Position numbers and translations under genes: made by a program. Of a DNA stretch of 64,000 nucleotides, positions 33,001 to 43,702 are shown in pieces. Origin of the DNA: Leptodontidium sp. MPI-SDFR-AT-0119 (lineage: Eukaryota; Ascomycota; Leotiomycetes; Helotiales; Leptodontidiaceae); contig JAHLEZ010000009.1 in assembly GCA_020726505.1 (NCBI GenBank), positions 434,001 through 498,000 on the forward strand. Reading direction: 5' to 3'. The first letter of the stretch is position 1; every line of letters starts with the position of its first letter. Below the pieces are notes generated by a model, which saw nothing but the letters and a program-made list of their open reading frames with translations, made no database searches and was not told the origin of the DNA.

Positions 33001-35500
33001 ATTACACGTTAAGCGTATTTAACTATTATAAGTAAACTAGAAACGGGATATCTACGTTTACGATTTAAAAGTTTATCTCTCCCGCTAAAGTATTGACTAT
33101 AGTAACTCCTAAGGATGGCCACGAACTAGTACTAAATGTAATCCGGCTTTAGCCCGCTTAGCTAGTATTAAACTTAACATCCTAAATTCGCTATAATACT
33201 CGTAGTTAGTTAATCCCTCCCGTGTTTTTATTAAATGCCCTTATATTAATTAATAAACCTTAAAAGAATCTATCTATTTATTACGTTATATAAGCCTTAC
33301 TTAGAGTAAGTCTCTTGATTTTGCTTTCTAAGATATGAGTAGTCTTCCTCTCCTTAAGTTGCCCTATGACTTCTCGTGTATTATATTATGCCTTACTTAC
33401 TATAAATACAGTCGTGAAATTTACAGTACTATCGCTATCGTCGTCGTCGGAACTTTCTAAAGAATTGTTAATATTTATTAAAGTGTCTGAATTCGTATCT
33501 TAGTGACTTCCTAAATAGTATTCGGATATGATCCAGTTCTAGTCCGAATTAAGGTTGATTCCCTTAATATAAGTAAAGTAGCTCCTAAAGGTCTTATCCG
33601 TGGCTTTTACTCCTTCGGCCTTGCACGCCGCGAAGTATTATGCCTTAGACGCTACTTGCTCTTTGTTTAAGTAGCGACTACTATAATAATCCATTTTCTT
33701 ATAAATAATACAACTTATATAGCCTAGCATAAGCTGGAATTTGTCTCCGCGTTTGTTTTCACTTAAAAATTTCATCTTACGATTAAAGTAATAAGCCGCC
33801 CTATTTACGATATAAGATCGGTAGCGATTTGTATATAATCCGGAGTACTTGCTTACCCTCGATCCCGAGTTATGAGTTACTTTAACGCTAACGGCGAAGT
33901 AAAGACTATTTATTAATATAGGGAAGATAAGGGGTGCCTAAAATAAGGCCATCTTAAAGAGGGGGTTCCTTATTACTCCCTACATAAGTTTATTATAAAG
34001 TGTCTTGTCGTTCCGTATATTATCGTCCTTTAAGCTAAGTTAAATACTTTATAGTTCCTTGGCGAAGTTCTTTAACTAAGTTAACACTAGCTTTCTTATT
34101 TAGTGAGGCTTATCCTGAAATAACGAGAAGGTTAGACTAAACCACCGGTTAAGAAACTTATTAGCTCTCTCCTCCGTTTCAAAGTGTTCGCGAGTCGTCC
34201 TAATAAGCTTATTAAATAAGTACCCCTTATTCTAAAAGTACTAATAGTAATACGAATTGGCTCCGTCTCGTAACATCGACAGAAAGGCTCAGTTTTAGAC
34301 CTTAGTCTTAACTAATACTCTCTAATATAAGTTAGCAAAGATATGAAGCTTCTTATCTAAGTAGTCCTTGTCCCCGCTGTACTAGAGCTCCTTAGTGTAT
34401 ATCTTAGTAAGGTTTACTAACGATTTTGCTTAGTCTGAGGTTAATAGATTTATAACATATTATAATAGCCGAATCGGCTCTATATATAGTCTAGTAGTCC
34501 TAGGAACCTCAAATGTTAGTAATGACCTGTCCCGTAAGTATATTACTAGTATTAGTGTGGGATTCGGTAACACGTGGTTATTTAATTTTTACAAGTGGAG
34601 ATTACTTAAGAGATCCCTCCTAAGAGTAAATAAGAACTTTTTCTTTAAGATTATAAGTGGAGGGGTTATATTATATAAATCTTTAACTTTATCTCCTTTA
34701 GTAAAGGAAATCCTAAGTGATCTTAATAATTAAATCGTCTTTATAAGCTTTACTCCTGACCCTTCCGAAGGAGTGTCTTCCTCTATAGAATAAATGACTA
34801 CCTTTAGTTAGTATTATAGAGACATTAAGGATTGATTTTATTAAAGTATTATTAGGATTAGCGGTAGTAGTCGAGAAAGTAATTCCCAGATGTGATTCGG
34901 TACCGATTTAGGGTAGTTCCAAATCTATATCTCTATTTAGTCCTCTGGCCACAAATTTTCCTTAACTTGTACTATTTTTGCTAAAGTATCTACTGTTCTC
35001 GTTCCCTTAGTACGTCGTATAAATACGCTAAAGGCTCATAAGTCGTCCCTAAGACACGTACGTTCTATTGTCTTAATTAACCTAAACTCATTTGCCGTCT
35101 AACCTTTAAAGTACTCTTAGAAGTCTTAGAAAAGGAACTCTCCCTTAAAGTGTCTGTTATAAAAGTCCTCCCTAAATTTCCGTAAATATATTATTACATC
35201 TATTAGGAAATCTAAATCAAGATTTACTTTTTCCCTAAGTATAATTATAATGTTAATAATTTCCGGAGTTAATTTTAGCTCCGGGGTATAGTCTAAAGTA
35301 TCCGCTATTATATTAAATGCGATTCGTAAGTAATCCGATAAGTTCCTAGATAAGTTTCTCGAAGGTCTAAAGTTCTAGATTTAAGGATATTAACTTGATA
35401 ATCTTCGTAAAGTAACTGTCGTGTTATAATAGCTCTTTTTTAACGTGTGATAATCTTAGTCGAGTCTTAAGAGAAAAGTTACCTTCCCTCTATAATCTAA
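30040..35500 (-). pseudogene. Copia C gag-pol relic
   Basis: RNase H is best preserved: 30218-30505 is open and includes VLALELYTIVISI, VVYTDSLSLYKCIIKLSTT and KEKRLIIDIIAIR, then LTEVRWINSANNPTDAITK (30130-30200). The reverse-transcriptase site is VVSIQTDDTLILGNKDF (about 30975-31035), with the Asp pair kept. Integrase core: FNYIIYVDIVMFRERYAL (32620-32690) and FVVYDYSTNFNSKEFR (about 32440-32490). Gag lies between about 33300 and 35500 and is poorly readable. Stops are at former Trp/Gln sites. This is a fungal Copia lineage with a Q-T-D-D type RT box, different from A and B. Confidence 0.83.
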
Positions 35501-35628
35501 AAAAGGTAAAATGCCCTTTAAGAAAAATATAATTAAGTACTTCTTAAGTTAAAGCCCAAAATTCACTTTATAACTTAAGACCTTTTTATTTATAATAAGG
35601 TTAACGATATAAGCTTGCCACTAATTAA

Positions 35629-35886
35629 TGTTAGTATAGTACTAGTTTATGTACTACGCCGCAAGTGTAAATATATTCAAAATGCGAATATAGCAACAAA
35701 GTAATAAATATATAGTTCAAAATCTGTTTATATTCTAAGAGAGTGCGAGGAGAGCTAGACTATATACTACGAAACCCCACCGAATCTCTACCGAAACCAG
35801 TCCGGCTAAGCTCTAACCCCTGACTTTGACCCGCACCCCCCTTTTCTAGACCGAAGTATACTCATGCAGGGACCTGTGGACTAACA
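35629..35886 (-). repeat. 5' LTR of Copia C (258 bp)
   Basis: Direct repeat of 28338-28594. Begins TGTTAGTATAG and ends GACTAACA, followed by TGGTG. Confidence 0.92.
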
Positions 35887-36563
35887 TGGTGTGAATGATA
35901 ATTCAATTGTAGAGGGGATTTCTAGGTCTATATAACTACTCTAGCTTATCACGTGTGTATTCGCTTAGATGGCCTAATTGGGCAAATACAAGCTCAAACG
36001 AGCTCAAACGAGTCTTTACCAAATACAGTTGCTTCCGGTAGTTTGAGACGTAAAGCCCGGAGCTTCGTACAGCCACTGTTTTAGCCTAGGAAAGCCGTGT
36101 ATCAGAAGCCTTGGATTCCATGGCTGTAACCTGTGTGTGAAAATAGGTGAGCCAATCAGAAGAGAGGAAGCGCAGTAGGTGAACACGTGATTAGAGACAA
36201 AGTAAATTGCTTGCTTGCTTGAGAGAAGAGCCATAAGGGCTCTTCGGTAGTTATATACAATATTAGCTTCTCTAGAAGCTTCGACGACTACGTAATCGAT
36301 TACGTGGCTCTTACGGACTACGTAATCGAATACGAGAGTAATTTCCGGTCCGCGTAAGCAGTGGAGATTACTCCGGCTATTCTCGCGTAGAATCGGCACG
36401 AGTTACCGAAGTCAAAATCTAACACTGTGGACGTCAGAGCTTTGTATCAGACGTTTGTGGCTTGTTTTAAGCTATTTCCGGCTAATTAGGCCTAGAATAA
36501 GTTTTATTAAGTATATAAGCGAGCTTTAAGCGAGGGTAGTTATATTATAATCTTTTATAAAAC

Positions 36564-36865
36564 TGTTACGGCTGGCCAAAGGTTGATACTGCGAGTTTAC
36601 TCTAGCTTTGTATTGGGGACTAAGGCTACGCTCAGAATCGAGAAGAAAAGACAAGGAGGAAAGGAGAGCTCTCCGTAAGGGAGGGCTCGAGTATATATAC
36701 ATAAAGGACCCTCCTAATGTGGCCTAGCGTAGTCGAGTGCTATTCACGTCAATATGTCGCAGGCTCGCCACCTAGTCCTCCCTATTAGGCTTAGCGCCGT
36801 CGCATAGCCAGCGATGCTACGAGCCCGTGTCGGTTAGAATACGAGGCGCATCGTAGGTCGTAACA
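36564..36865 (-). repeat. Solo LTR of the Gypsy E family, TSD AAAAC
   Basis: 302 bp matching, in reverse orientation, the 300-bp LTRs of Gypsy E (45352-45651 and 51645-51944). It begins TGTTACGGCTGG on the plus strand and ends GGTCGTAACA. AAAAC occurs directly on both sides (36559-36563 and 36866-36870). No internal element sequence is attached. This is the product of LTR-LTR recombination. Confidence 0.93.
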
Positions 36866-36870
36866 AAAAC

Positions 36871-37150
36871 CTTTGCCTTATAAATACGTGTTATTATCTT
36901 ATTAATTAAAGGGATCAAGTACGAGTCCTTTTTTAACAAGGCATTTAGCTTCTTATAGTCGACGTATAGCCAGAGACTACTATCGGCTTTTTTAGCGAAG
37001 AGAATAAAGGCCGTATATAATACGCTAAAGGGCTTAATAAAGCTTTTATATAAGTTGTTAATAATATACTATTTAGTCTTTAATAATTACTATAAGCTAA
37101 CCTCTTACGAACTAATTAGCCGACTTAGAGGGACTATTTAAACTAGTAAA
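36871..37150 (-). pseudogene. Gypsy D pol relic, part 1 (start of reverse transcriptase)
   Basis: Minus-strand reading: YIINNLYKSFIKPFSVLYTA, FILFAKKADSSLWLYVDYKK, LNALLKKDSYLIPLINKII, RIYKAKVF. It parallels Gypsy E at 48550-48760 and continues at 28317 (VFIKFNI) once the nested insertions are removed. To the right, homology stops near 37150, so gag, protease and the 5' LTR are missing. Confidence 0.82.
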
Positions 37151-38501
37151 ATAATTAATTAACGGAGTATGGAATAATCCCTTGCCGGATGAAGGAACCG
37201 CTTACTCAGCTTATTCGGGGAGTTCGGTAGGGGAAGTCGGCAAAGCTCCTTTTCAGCACTAACTTACTCAATTATGAGAGAAGTTTTGGAATTGAAAATT
37301 CTATCTTTAACGAGCAATTAGAGCGCAATTAGGGTACTAATTCGAATGAACTGGCTATGCAGGCATTCCTCTCCTATCCCCTTAGCTGCCATAAGCGCCC
37401 TCCTTATGGGCACGTGCCGCTATACTCAAAAGGGTATAGCGGGACCAGTAGTGATCGAACAGCGTGTTCCAGCCCGAATAACACACTATTTGTCGCTTCT
37501 TAGGGGCTCGGTACAGGGAGTCGTACAGGGCCTTCAGGAGGGCGCTCCTGGTGGCAGCTAAGGGGATAGGGCCAGATGCTGTGTGTTCGCGGCCGTCAGT
37601 GGATTTTGATGGAGTCTAAGGAGTTCGGAGCGGGAAAACTCTGTTCCGTCACCTGTCCAATTTCCGCCTCGTGCAGTAAGGTACGAATAACATCACCACC
37701 GTCAAACAACAATATGTCAACCTCCAGTCTAGCGTAGGCTGTCCACCATCACGTTGCAACTTTCTCAGCTTCACTGAAATACATTATCAGTGCACGGTGA
37801 TCACTTTAAGCCATACCTCCCGAAGGCTTCAAAGTCCCCCACCCAGCATCTCGTGCGGCTGACGATGCCATACCTCCCAGCTACCGCTCTGTTTCAACGC
37901 CTGGCTCTCCAGAACTCGGTTTTAAGTTCAGCAAATACGACAGCTAATGGAGCTGTTCAGGTTGTTTGTGCGTGGCCTGTTTCGGCACCGTATGGCCCAG
38001 GTGTCAGGTGGCTGTAAGTCGGTCCTGTTTCGAGCCTGAAAATCAGACTATATCTACCACTCTTGGCTGACACTGAACTGCTTAGATACTATCTTTTTAT
38101 TGCTTTATGCATATTCTCTAGAAGAGCTCAATGGCTCAGGAACATCTGTTTGGTTGTTGCCTTGCTGGTTCCAGCTGTCGCAGCGCTTCACGCCGTCGTA
38201 CTAGCTTCTGTGCATGTCAATGGTGCGCTTACTTGACACCAATATGGCGTTCGTAACTGATAAATAAGGTGCTATAGATATGGACATCTATGGCGCTTTT
38301 CAATTCTGCACTCTGGGATTGTTGAGCGCCCCATTTACTGTCAAATTGTCAAGACCATACTTCAGTAGTGCAGCTCGCCAGGTATTGTTCGCTTGGCACA
38401 GCCTTATTTTTGCTGGTAGACAAATTTCTGTCCGTATTTACGAGAAACTACTAAAGACTTTCTGTAGGCTTGTTATGTTTGATTGTCCAATTTTATCGCA
38501 G
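37151..38501. other. GC-normal host DNA; unresolved 5' exons of the membrane-HET gene
   Basis: No complete gene from 37160 to 38100. A miniature inverted-repeat structure lies at 37374-37569 (listed). A hydrophobic reading WLRNICLVVALLVPAVAALH (about 38130-38190) and an 82-codon open frame at 38280-38528 could be upstream exons of the gene whose clear coding begins at 38503. Exact splice sites and start codon cannot be fixed from sequence alone. Confidence 0.4.
37374..37569. repeat. ~196-bp miniature inverted-repeat structure with internal hairpin
   Basis: Arms CTATCCCCTTAGCTGCCA (37374) and its complement ending at 37569 match for 18 bp, then again over GCGCCCTCCT after a short gap. Inside is a perfect 9-bp stem with an 8-base loop: CCGCTATAC (37417-37425) and GTATAGCGG (37434-37442). 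No clear target duplication. Confidence 0.6.
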
Positions 38502-38502
38502 C

Positions 38503-41500
38503 AACCCTGTTGCTTGTGTGCAAAATGATAATAGCAACGCCATCTCGACGAATATCAGGCAGTTCCCATATGGAGACACAACTTGTGGCCTGAAATGCAA
38601 CACTTCTTATGTTGGGTCACCACTCCGACAAGGATCAGCAAACAGCGTCTACGTCATTCCTGCACCCACTGTTCTCAATTTCGGCACGGCAACACTACTT
38701 TCAGGTGCAGGGGGTATTCTGTCCTTTCTCGCATTGATCTCATTATTGAATAAGATGATCGAGATCAACTGGCAATCCAGATTTGGGGACCCCGATAACC
38801 TACGCCTTCCAATTGAAGGAACGAATGGAGCAACGTTGGAGACAATGCAGTCCAGCGCAGCGAATACCAGATTATTTCTGAGCGTAATCGAGATTCCGTT
38901 ATGGTTTGCTGCCTCACTGGCGATTCTCATCCTCGGCGAAATAAACTTTTTCAGTGCCGAAGTCCGTTTTCAGACTGAGCGAATGGCTACTTTCGGTAAG
39001 CTTACTTTGCTGTGTGCACGCGCTCCCACTAATCTTTTGGTGTAGGCCAATGGGCTCCGCTCGTTGGGGCTGCTTTCGCAATACTAGGATCTCTTACCCT
39101 TCTCTTGTCCCAAAGCTTTGTGGAGGACGACTTGACTAAGAAACCAATCTACCACCCACTAAGGGAATCGCGCTTTCGACTTTTTGCGCTCCATCCTGCC
39201 TTTAACAACGGCAGCCCGATTTCAGGCGACCTTCAAGAATTCGACATGAATGAACATCCCAATTATTACGCCTTGAGTTATGTCTGGGGTCAAGAACCCC
39301 AAATCCATCAGATCCAGATCAATGATAAGGGCGTAATGATAAGGCCAAATCTGTTTCAGGCATTGCAGCGATTGAGAGAGCGGTATAGGGACCAGCCCCC
39401 ATATGTGTGGATTGATTCTCTGTGCATCAACCAAGCAGATTTGGACGAGAAGAGCATCCAAGTCGGCCGGATGGCGGAAATATACCAAAAAGCAAAGAGG
39501 GTCATCATATGGCTTGGAGAAGAAGATTTCGTCAGTAACAGCGCGATGACCCTTGTTCACCAAATCACTCGCGGTGGTTTTAATTGGCATTCCAAATGGT
39601 GGGAGACATATAAATTAACAGCACTGGACCAATTTCTCGGACGGCCATGGTTTCGTCGCCGGTGGATTGTGCAGGAAGCAGCGTTTTCGGTACGCTCGAT
39701 TGTCATCTGTGGTGGTGCAAGTACTCCTCTGGACAGCTTAGCTTACACTGTGAGGCTAGTTCGCATCAGGCTGAGCACAGGTTCTTCCACCACGAACACC
39801 TGGACAAGAAATGTTCCCCCGAACGATATTTACCCAGCGTTTTATGATTCTCCAGCTATGAGACTCTTTGCGTTGATCGACTGCGTTTTCCAACGATCCG
39901 AGTCAGGCGATATCATCGGGCGCAGGCTACACTTAGAAACTCTCGTTGATATGTCTACCTTTTGCGAGACTTCTAATCAGCGTGATACTATTTATGCACT
40001 GCTGAACTTGGCCAAGGAGCAAGAGATTCTTTCCCTGTCGCAGCCGGCTTACTCACTCGTTCTCGACTACAACAAGGAGCTGATCGACGTTTTCGCTGGC
40101 TTTGTGCTGCACTGTTGTCATCACTCTAGCTCGTTGGATGTAATCTGTAGGCCATGGGCACCTGGCTCAACTTCAAGAACTTTGGACAGCCAGATGACTC
40201 CCGCCGACCGGGACTTTCTATCCAGCCTACCGTCCTGGATCGCATCCAAAGACCAGCTGCCTTTCGGCAATCCATCACTGGGTCTCACTCAGCGACTTCA
40301 CGGTAAACATCTCGTCGGCAGGCCCCCTAATCCATTAGAGTCTGCTAGAAGACGAGGCAGCTCAAGTTCTGCCGAAGAGCAGCATGGCTTTGAGCCGCCT
40401 GCTCCACTAGGAAACAATCCCAGGTCTTCAACTCCGAGTCACCCAGAGGACTCTTCATCACCGCTACATCGTGTCAGAAGCCGAGGCAGCGATGAGGGAC
40501 GACATGATGCTCCAAACGGAAGGACATCAACGGAGAGAGGGCCTGAAACCAACCCCCTCCACCGAGCTCAGGTAGCTGCTACAGGAAGAACCAGGTCTGA
40601 AATAACTCCCACTATAACCATGCTACCGCAAGCATCCACGATCCAGGCGATCCAGGCGCGCAATAGACGTAAAATTGGCCGGGCGCTACTAGCGATCAGT
40701 GACCGTCTAGGCGCCGCTAACCCTGACGCATTCGATGACTCCGCGTTCAAGCGTGGACCAGCACTCGACTACCCCGAGTATGAGGGAGGAGAATCTGCTC
40801 ATCGATACACATATGAGATGAAGGAAGTTCCATTTGCCCTGGACCGGGTATATAATGCTCATTACAACACCAAGCCCGACGTCTTCCTAGGACGCAATCC
40901 CGAAACTCAAACTTGCACGAGTTCGCTCTTCGCCAAGGGCATCATGATTGGTCGTATCACTCGGAGATCTGTACGGATGGCAAACGCAGTGATTCCCGCA
41001 GAATGTTTTGAAGTCCTGGATCTGAGTCCGCGCGACCAGTCGGATCTTTGGAGGATACTTTGTGCCGATCGAGATGAGGAGGGGCAGAAAGCTCCACCAT
41101 CATTCCAAGCTGCGTTTTTGGAGAGGATCGCCAAGAGCTCGTTCGTCAGGGAGGATGGACGACTCGAGCCCAGCACAATCGGCATCGATGTCGAAGAGCT
41201 ATTACAGGGCGAGGGACTATCCAAAGACGTGAAGCAGTACTTCGCAGTGGTGCGAGATGTGATATGGAACAGACGTACATTTAAAGCTTACCCACGTGAA
41301 CGCCTTGGAATCGGGGTAATCGGTCTGGCTCCTCAGGATGCGAAAGCTGGTGATGATATCTGTATTCTTTATGGCTGTAGCGTTCCAGTAGTCCTCAGAC
41401 AGCATTCTGAAAATGATGGCGCAAATAGTTATTGGCAGCTGATCGGAGATGCTTATGTGCATAATTTCATGGATGGACAAGGTGTCCAGGCTCTGCCATC

Positions 41501-41543
41501 GGATAGGTCAATAGCTGGAGAGGTTTTGTTTGAAATAAGATAA
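38503..41543 (+). CDS. Membrane-segment/HET-domain fusion protein (5' end incomplete)
   Basis: Coding is 38503-38995 joined to 39046-41543. The 50-bp intron (GTAAGC..GTGTAG, 38996-39045) gives an in-frame join ...MATFG/QWAPLVG. The first exon shows a Cys-containing presumed extracellular part (GDTTCGLKCNTSYVG), then membrane segments TATLLSGAGGILSFLALISL and LSVIEIPLWFAASLAILIL; a third, FAILGSLTLLL, follows the intron. The HET domain starts near 39264 (YYALSYVWGQEP), continues with PYVWIDSLCINQADLDEKS, and VIIWLGEEDF, then FLGRPWFRRRWIVQEAAF. A Ser/Pro-rich disordered insert spans about 40300-40600. The C-terminal block GIGVIGLAPQDAKAGDDICI with YWQLIGDAYVH is typical of HET proteins. Family role: allorecognition and programmed cell death. 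At least 996 codons without RIP stops. The membrane part suggests tethering to the plasma membrane, which is inference. Confidence 0.88.
38996..39045 (+). other. Intron of the membrane-HET gene (50 bp)
   Basis: GTAAGC donor, CTAAT-like branch site (ACTAATC, 39029-39035) and GTGTAG acceptor. Removing it joins two frames into a continuous membrane-plus-HET protein. Confidence 0.85.
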
Positions 41544-42297
41544 TGTAGTCTTGATGCGCCGTTGATTCCTCCTATCTGCTACAGTCTCCTCAGGATTTCA
41601 TACTACTCTGTATTATACCCTGCATGCTCAAGCTCAAAACAGAATGACTTTGGCAAGGTCAGTCTTTCTCTTGTGGATGGCGTTCCCGATAGTCAATTGA
41701 AGATTACTGGGCTGCTGGGGGATTCCTCACCCAGCTCACCTGAGCCGCGAGCGCCGGTGCGATTCTTTAAAGTGCGTGTATCTATGTTGTACAGGGTATG
41801 GCTAGATTTGGATGCTTGGCAACGCCTACGAAGATTGAATAATCTAACACCAACACGCTAATTAATCTATAAACACTAGCAACGACTACAATGATTCGAA
41901 GCCAACACCTAAATAACCAGGTCTCAACACTGAATGGCCAACACTCATTAATTTATGGCCAGACTGGTGGGTTGGAAGGTAGAGGTTTCGCGTGTAGGGA
42001 ATATTCTCTTATCTCTGTCTAAAAGGAGGATTTGAGCCAGGCGAGTTTGCTGTTCCGCAAAATAGATTGTTCTACATCGCCACCTTCTTGAAGTTGTACT
42101 CTTCCAGCACATGATTGATATTTAATGCAATGTCCAACATGGAGATTAATTCCCCATAGCGGACAATAGTCGCCTTGCATCCCTTTGCGAGAATTCCGAT
42201 ATTATATCAGCGGAACTCCTCCCAATCACTTGTCCTTCAACCGAGCCGACATACCTATCCCCAACCATCAATATTCGATTAACACGGTCAAGAAATC
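41544..42297. other. 3' flank of the HET gene, no gene identified
   Basis: Ordinary composition. A 99-codon frame at 41562-41861 lacks features and probably lies in the 3' UTR region. Confidence 0.4.
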
Positions 42298-42693
42298 ATG
42301 GCAACTTCACCTAGCCCAACTATCCCGCATACCGTAGCAAGTCACAGCTTGAAGTCTTCCTCGGCCTCAGCATCTCCGACATGCGACAAAGACGTTATGC
42401 CTGAGCTTGAATGGATCGTCCCTACCGGGTATCTACGAGAGGGACCAGTCTGCGCCTTTCCACTGGCAGTACCTCTCAACTTCACCAATTGCTGCGCGGC
42501 AGGCCAAACAGTGCAAACTTCGGGGGTCTGTTATCAGTTTTGTGTCGTCAACCAGACCGACCCTTCTGGGATGGACGACTTCAGCGAAAGCGTAAATTGG
42601 ATCGACGAGGCGCAGAAGCAGTCTTTGGGGATTTCCGGCTGTAAGCAGAAAAGTTCTGGGACGACTCAAGCGAGCATGTGGAGGGATCAATGA
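42298..42693 (+). CDS. Small Cys-containing hypothetical protein, 131 aa
   Basis: ATG at 42298, TGA at 42691-42693. The Ser/Thr-rich N-terminus lacks a clear signal peptide. The middle has a Cys pattern (PVCAFPLAVPLNFTNCCAAG then SGVCYQFCVV) resembling the disulphide-rich core of small secreted or cell-wall ascomycete proteins; a final Cys sits in SGCKQKSS. A missing upstream exon carrying a signal peptide is possible. Composition is normal with no RIP stops. Overlapping frames on both strands are shadows. Function unknown. Confidence 0.45.
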   Translation: MATSPSPTIPHTVASHSLKSSSASASPTCDKDVMPELEWIVPTGYLREGPVCAFPLAVPLNFTNCCAAGQTVQTSGVCYQFCVVNQTDPSGMDDFSESVNWIDEAQKQSLGISGCKQKSSGTTQASMWRDQ

Positions 42694-42959
42694 TCTTGGT
42701 TGGAATGGCGATGTTTCTATTCGTAATTTGAGGAAAGGTTCAAGGCGCAGTCTACAGCCACTGTTGTTCTAGCGCTGAAGGAAATAGATTGTTCGGAGGG
42801 GAGTCGATAGGTAGAGGTGGATAATAATTCAAACTGTAAGGGATTGAAAATTCAAATTTACGAAATTCAAGCTTCCTCAGGTCATTGAAATTAATGAGTG
42901 CTCGTGCTGTGACGCTCACCCTCGGCTTAGGTTACGAGTTAAGGCGGCAGCTGCTCACG

Positions 42960-43702
42960 TCCAAACACTAAAACAGAATTAGCGAAAAAAAAAGTTGAGT
43001 ATGACTTTAGTGGCAGTGTCCTGAGGATCTTGTCCAAAATCGGTCCAAAATCAAGATCCAACAGCCTATCCGCCTCGTCTAGAACAAGATATTTCAGCTG
43101 CCGCAGTGAGAATCCTTTCGTGTTTTCCAAATGGTCAAGCAGGCGTCCAGGGGTCGCAACCACAATATGGGGCTTCTTCCCTAGTGCTATCGCCTGTGAC
43201 ATCGTGTCGAGTCCCCCGATTAGCAATGCACACCGCACGAACAACATAGCACCTAAAGCTTTAACAACTTTCGAGGTTTACTGCGCAAGTTCTCTAATAG
43301 GCGCCAGGATAAGAGAGTGTAGAGGCTGTGGCTAGTTCATTAAGGCCTGTAAAATCGGGAGCACAAAGGCTGCGGTCTTACTACTACTAGTTTTCGTGAG
43401 GCCGATAAGCCGCCGATTAAATCTCGGCCTTAAAGTGCAATTAGGATAGCTTGTGCCTAAATAGGCGTGGGCGTTGCGTATCCAAGGGAATCGCAAGCCT
43501 CGCATAGTGATTTTAGTATTCTTAGTGCACGAAAGCTATTAAAAGAGGATTTAGTAGAAGAGGGCCTATCTAGATGTTGCGGGCTTAGTTGTTCGGGTTT
43601 GGGGTTAAGTAAGGTAGCGGAAGTGTTTAATGAATGTAAAGGGTTTCTATAATCTGTTAAAGAATTAGTATTGGCCGTACGCGGTCTCTTTACTAACGAC
43701 AT
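42960..43702 (-). pseudogene. RRP3-like DEAD-box RNA helicase, 5' fragment, partly RIPed
   Basis: ATG at 43702. The Q-motif region (SFNSFRALRILKSLCEACDS, GYATPTPI) is followed by a stop and a +1 frameshift. Walker A reads TKTSSSKTAAFVLP, where the family has A-x-T-G-S-G-K-T, so its glycines became Ser. Motif Ia-Ib: [27 protein letters not shown]. The DEAD box [14 protein letters not shown] is intact near 43060-43100. Helicase sequence ends at about 42975 (STFFFANSV) where the SAT motif should follow; the C-terminal RecA domain is absent. Family knowledge: Rrp3 acts in 18S rRNA maturation in the nucleolus. This is a non-functional partial duplicate, with normal sequence in its 3' part and RIP-type damage towards 43250-43700. 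Confidence 0.85.

Larger units (their letters stand above)
28338..35886 (-). mobile_element. Copia C LTR retrotransposon, complete (7.55 kb), TSD TGGTG
   Basis: LTRs of 257 bp (28338-28594) and 258 bp (35629-35886), with TGGTG immediately outside both (28333-28337 and 35887-35891). The minus strand encodes gag, integrase, reverse transcriptase and RNase H in Copia order, right to left. A 1.4 kb region before the left (3') LTR carries a plus-strand ORF. Confidence 0.92.
28318..36559. mobile_element. LTR-like insert X in Gypsy D (688 bp, itself interrupted)
   Basis: After removing Copia C (28338-35886 and one TGGTG copy), 28318-28337 joins 35892-36559 into a 688-bp unit beginning TG and ending TA (probably CA before RIP). 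It is flanked by AAACC at 28313-28317 and, once the solo LTR is also removed, by AAACC on the right. A 5-bp duplication and TG..CA ends fit a solo LTR of an unidentified retrotransposon. GC content is fairly normal. A 127-codon minus frame at 36016-36399 lies inside it without recognisable features. Confidence 0.55.

Noticed and set aside
36016..36399. 127-codon open frame on the minus strand
   Set aside because: Lies inside LTR-like insert X, has no recognisable motif, and its frame is probably fortuitous.
36541..36563. Gypsy D coding sequence directly left of the solo LTR
   Set aside because: The reading (VL then stop) does not match the RT continuation, which is found at 28317 instead; this led to recognition of insert X.
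39222..39590. 122-codon minus-strand frame
   Set aside because: Shadow of the HET domain.
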